From Oceanispirochaeta sp. M1 (GTDB lineage Bacteria > Spirochaetota > Spirochaetia > DSM-2461): a stretch of 42,560 nt of DNA. The notes below the pieces were generated by a model, which searched no databases, was not told the DNA's origin, and worked only from the letters and a program-made list of their open reading frames with translations. Made by a program: the position numbers and the translations under genes. The stretch is taken from assembly GCF_003346715.1 (NCBI RefSeq), contig NZ_QQPQ01000039.1:1-42560 (forward strand), in the 5' to 3' direction. Shown one piece after another: positions 41,594-42,560 of this stretch; within the stretch, counting starts at the first letter, position 1; each line of letters starts with the position of its first letter.

Positions 41594-42560
41594 TGTCAAT
41601 TTCCAAGAAATTGACCCCCACGTTTTCGCAATACTGACCCCCTGAAATTCGGTATCTTGACCCCTCAAATAACCATCACTTAACCTCTCTATATGGAGGC
41701 TTTGATGGACAAGAGGGAGTTAGCTATGTACAAGTTGGAAGATGCTGTAAAAGCTCTATTGGACAACACCCCAATAAAGCAAATTGCCCGTCAGCAGAGG
41801 GTTTCAAAAAACACCGTCAAAAAGTATCGAAACCATCTGGAGGATGTCCTGAATGAAAAGCCATGGATTCGAGGAGACATTCAGGAAATCATGTCAGAGT
41901 TCCGTACAGTTCGTAAGAAAGAGCGGTTTTCTGAAAACCATGGTTGGCTGGAAACCAATGCAGATCTCATTGATGAACTGTCAGCTGAATGTGAGAATTA
42001 TGTCAGACTGTTTCAGGTTCTCCAGGACGAGAAAGGATTTGCAGGCAGCTACTCATCGTTGATGCGATACGTATCAAAAAATAATATTTTCAAAGACCGG
42101 CCAGTATTCCGAATTGAATCCAAACCGGGAGAACTTGCTCAGGTTGATTTCGGCTCTATCGGTAAAATTTATGATGAACTATCCGAAAAAGAAATCAAGG
42201 CCTATGTCTTTGTAATGGTCCTCGGGTACTCAAGAGATGCTTATTACGAAATTGTCAGGAGCCAGAATATTCAGACTTGGTGTGAGTGCCATGTCCATGC
42301 TTTTGAACATTTTGGTGGTGTGGTGAAGATTATCATTCCAGATAATCTAAAGAGCGCCATTATCAAGGCGGCCTATTGTGACCCCCTTCCCAACAGAAGC
42401 TTTGCCGATTGTGCAAACCACTATGGATTTCAAATTGATCCCTGTTTACCTGGCGTCCCAGAGCATAAAGGGAAGGTGGAATCCGGCGTCAAATACGTGA
42501 AGAATAATTTCATACCATTGCGTAAATTTAGGAATTTCAGTGATGCTAACAGGCAACTTA
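41594..42560 (+). mobile_element. IS21-family insertion sequence, left end and istA (partial)
   Basis: The left terminus begins TGTCAATTTCC at 41594, with the TG end expected for IS21. It is followed by repeated TGACCCC motifs at about 41612, 41635 and 41658, the multiple transposase-binding repeats typical of this family. The istA gene follows in the correct orientation. istB and the right end lie beyond the window. The element has inserted into a group II intron. Confidence 0.85.
41705..42560 (+). CDS. istA: IS21-family transposase IstA (partial at right edge)
   Basis: The frame starts at ATG 41705 behind GGAGG and stays open to the window edge (285 codons seen). An N-terminal helix-turn-helix is visible (NTPIKQIARQQRVSKNTVKKY, about residues 24-44). 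The DDE catalytic domain shows the first Asp in LAQVDFGS, the second Asp in IIPDNLKSA and the Glu in PEHKGKVESGVKYVKN, so all three catalytic residues are present. IstA cuts and joins the transposon ends with the ATPase helper IstB. No frameshift or stop is seen, so it could be active. Confidence 0.93.
   Translation, partial: MDKRELAMYKLEDAVKALLDNTPIKQIARQQRVSKNTVKKYRNHLEDVLNEKPWIRGDIQEIMSEFRTVRKKERFSENHGWLETNADLIDELSAECENYVRLFQVLQDEKGFAGSYSSLMRYVSKNNIFKDRPVFRIESKPGELAQVDFGSIGKIYDELSEKEIKAYVFVMVLGYSRDAYYEIVRSQNIQTWCECHVHAFEHFGGVVKIIIPDNLKSAIIKAAYCDPLPNRSFADCANHYGFQIDPCLPGVPEHKGKVESGVKYVKNNFIPLRKFRNFSDANRQL

Noticed and set aside
1-42560. CRISPR array or defence system
   Set aside because: No regularly spaced direct repeats and no cas, restriction or toxin-antitoxin genes were seen. 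The cyclase-fold and Nudix genes are not part of a recognisable defence operon.

Overview
This window reads as chromosomal DNA of a free-living spirochaete (Spirochaetia, probably Spirochaetales, nearest genus not resolvable by eye). The strongest reason is gene order: rplU-prp-rpmA-obg-nadD-yqeK-LCP-rsfS and spoVG-(tRNA)-rplY-pth-tilS-ftsH follow the order I recall from Borrelia and Treponema chromosomes. A flagellar-type MAF/DUF115 protein, a short RpoS-like sigma factor and a DegP-like lipoprotein fit the same assignment. The core genes have moderate GC. Promoters are clear TTGAC-type / 17 bp / TANNNT elements.

Layout. 1-254: the 3' end of a group II intron (end of its reverse transcriptase, domains V and VI). 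255-3400: a sigma factor behind a textbook sigma-54 promoter, then tsaD, apt and a tRNA-Gln(CUG). 3461-7851: carA-carB, ended by a strong terminator and facing cimA on the minus strand (8012-9586). 9657-13214: a large unknown protein and argS. 13294-17886: the rplU-prp-rpmA-obg-nadD-yqeK-LCP-rsfS cluster, with many overlapping or near-overlapping genes. 17890-18156 (minus): a small, very acidic protein divergent from nadC. 18260-29884: nadC-nadB-ispE-spoVG-tRNA-Gln(UUG)-rplY-pth-tilS-ftsH, then a secreted repeat protein and an HtrA-like lipoprotein. 29925-35024: lepA and a GH38 alpha-mannosidase. 35021-39187 (minus): a SurA/PpiD-like chaperone, a MAF-family protein and an LDH2-type dehydrogenase broken by an in-frame stop.

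From 39400 the character changes to an accessory region. tRNA-Asp and tRNA-Pro are followed by 650 bp without a gene that holds a 136-nt multibranched inverted-repeat element. Next come two AT-rich orphan genes (cyclase-fold, Nudix) separated by a structure very like an integron attC site. The window ends with the 5' end of a group II intron cut by an IS21-family element whose istA runs off the right edge.

Points worth a second look: a sigma-54 promoter directly driving an RpoS-like sigma factor, the same logic as the Borrelia RpoN-RpoS cascade; four genes (tsaD, the 9657 gene, nadC, lepA) whose promoters place the start point at the start codon, implying leaderless mRNAs; a Prp protease beside an L27 that lacks the extension Prp normally removes; the nonsense-split dehydrogenase; the attC-like site; and the multibranched element after tRNA-Pro. 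All assignments were made by reading the sequence without database searches.
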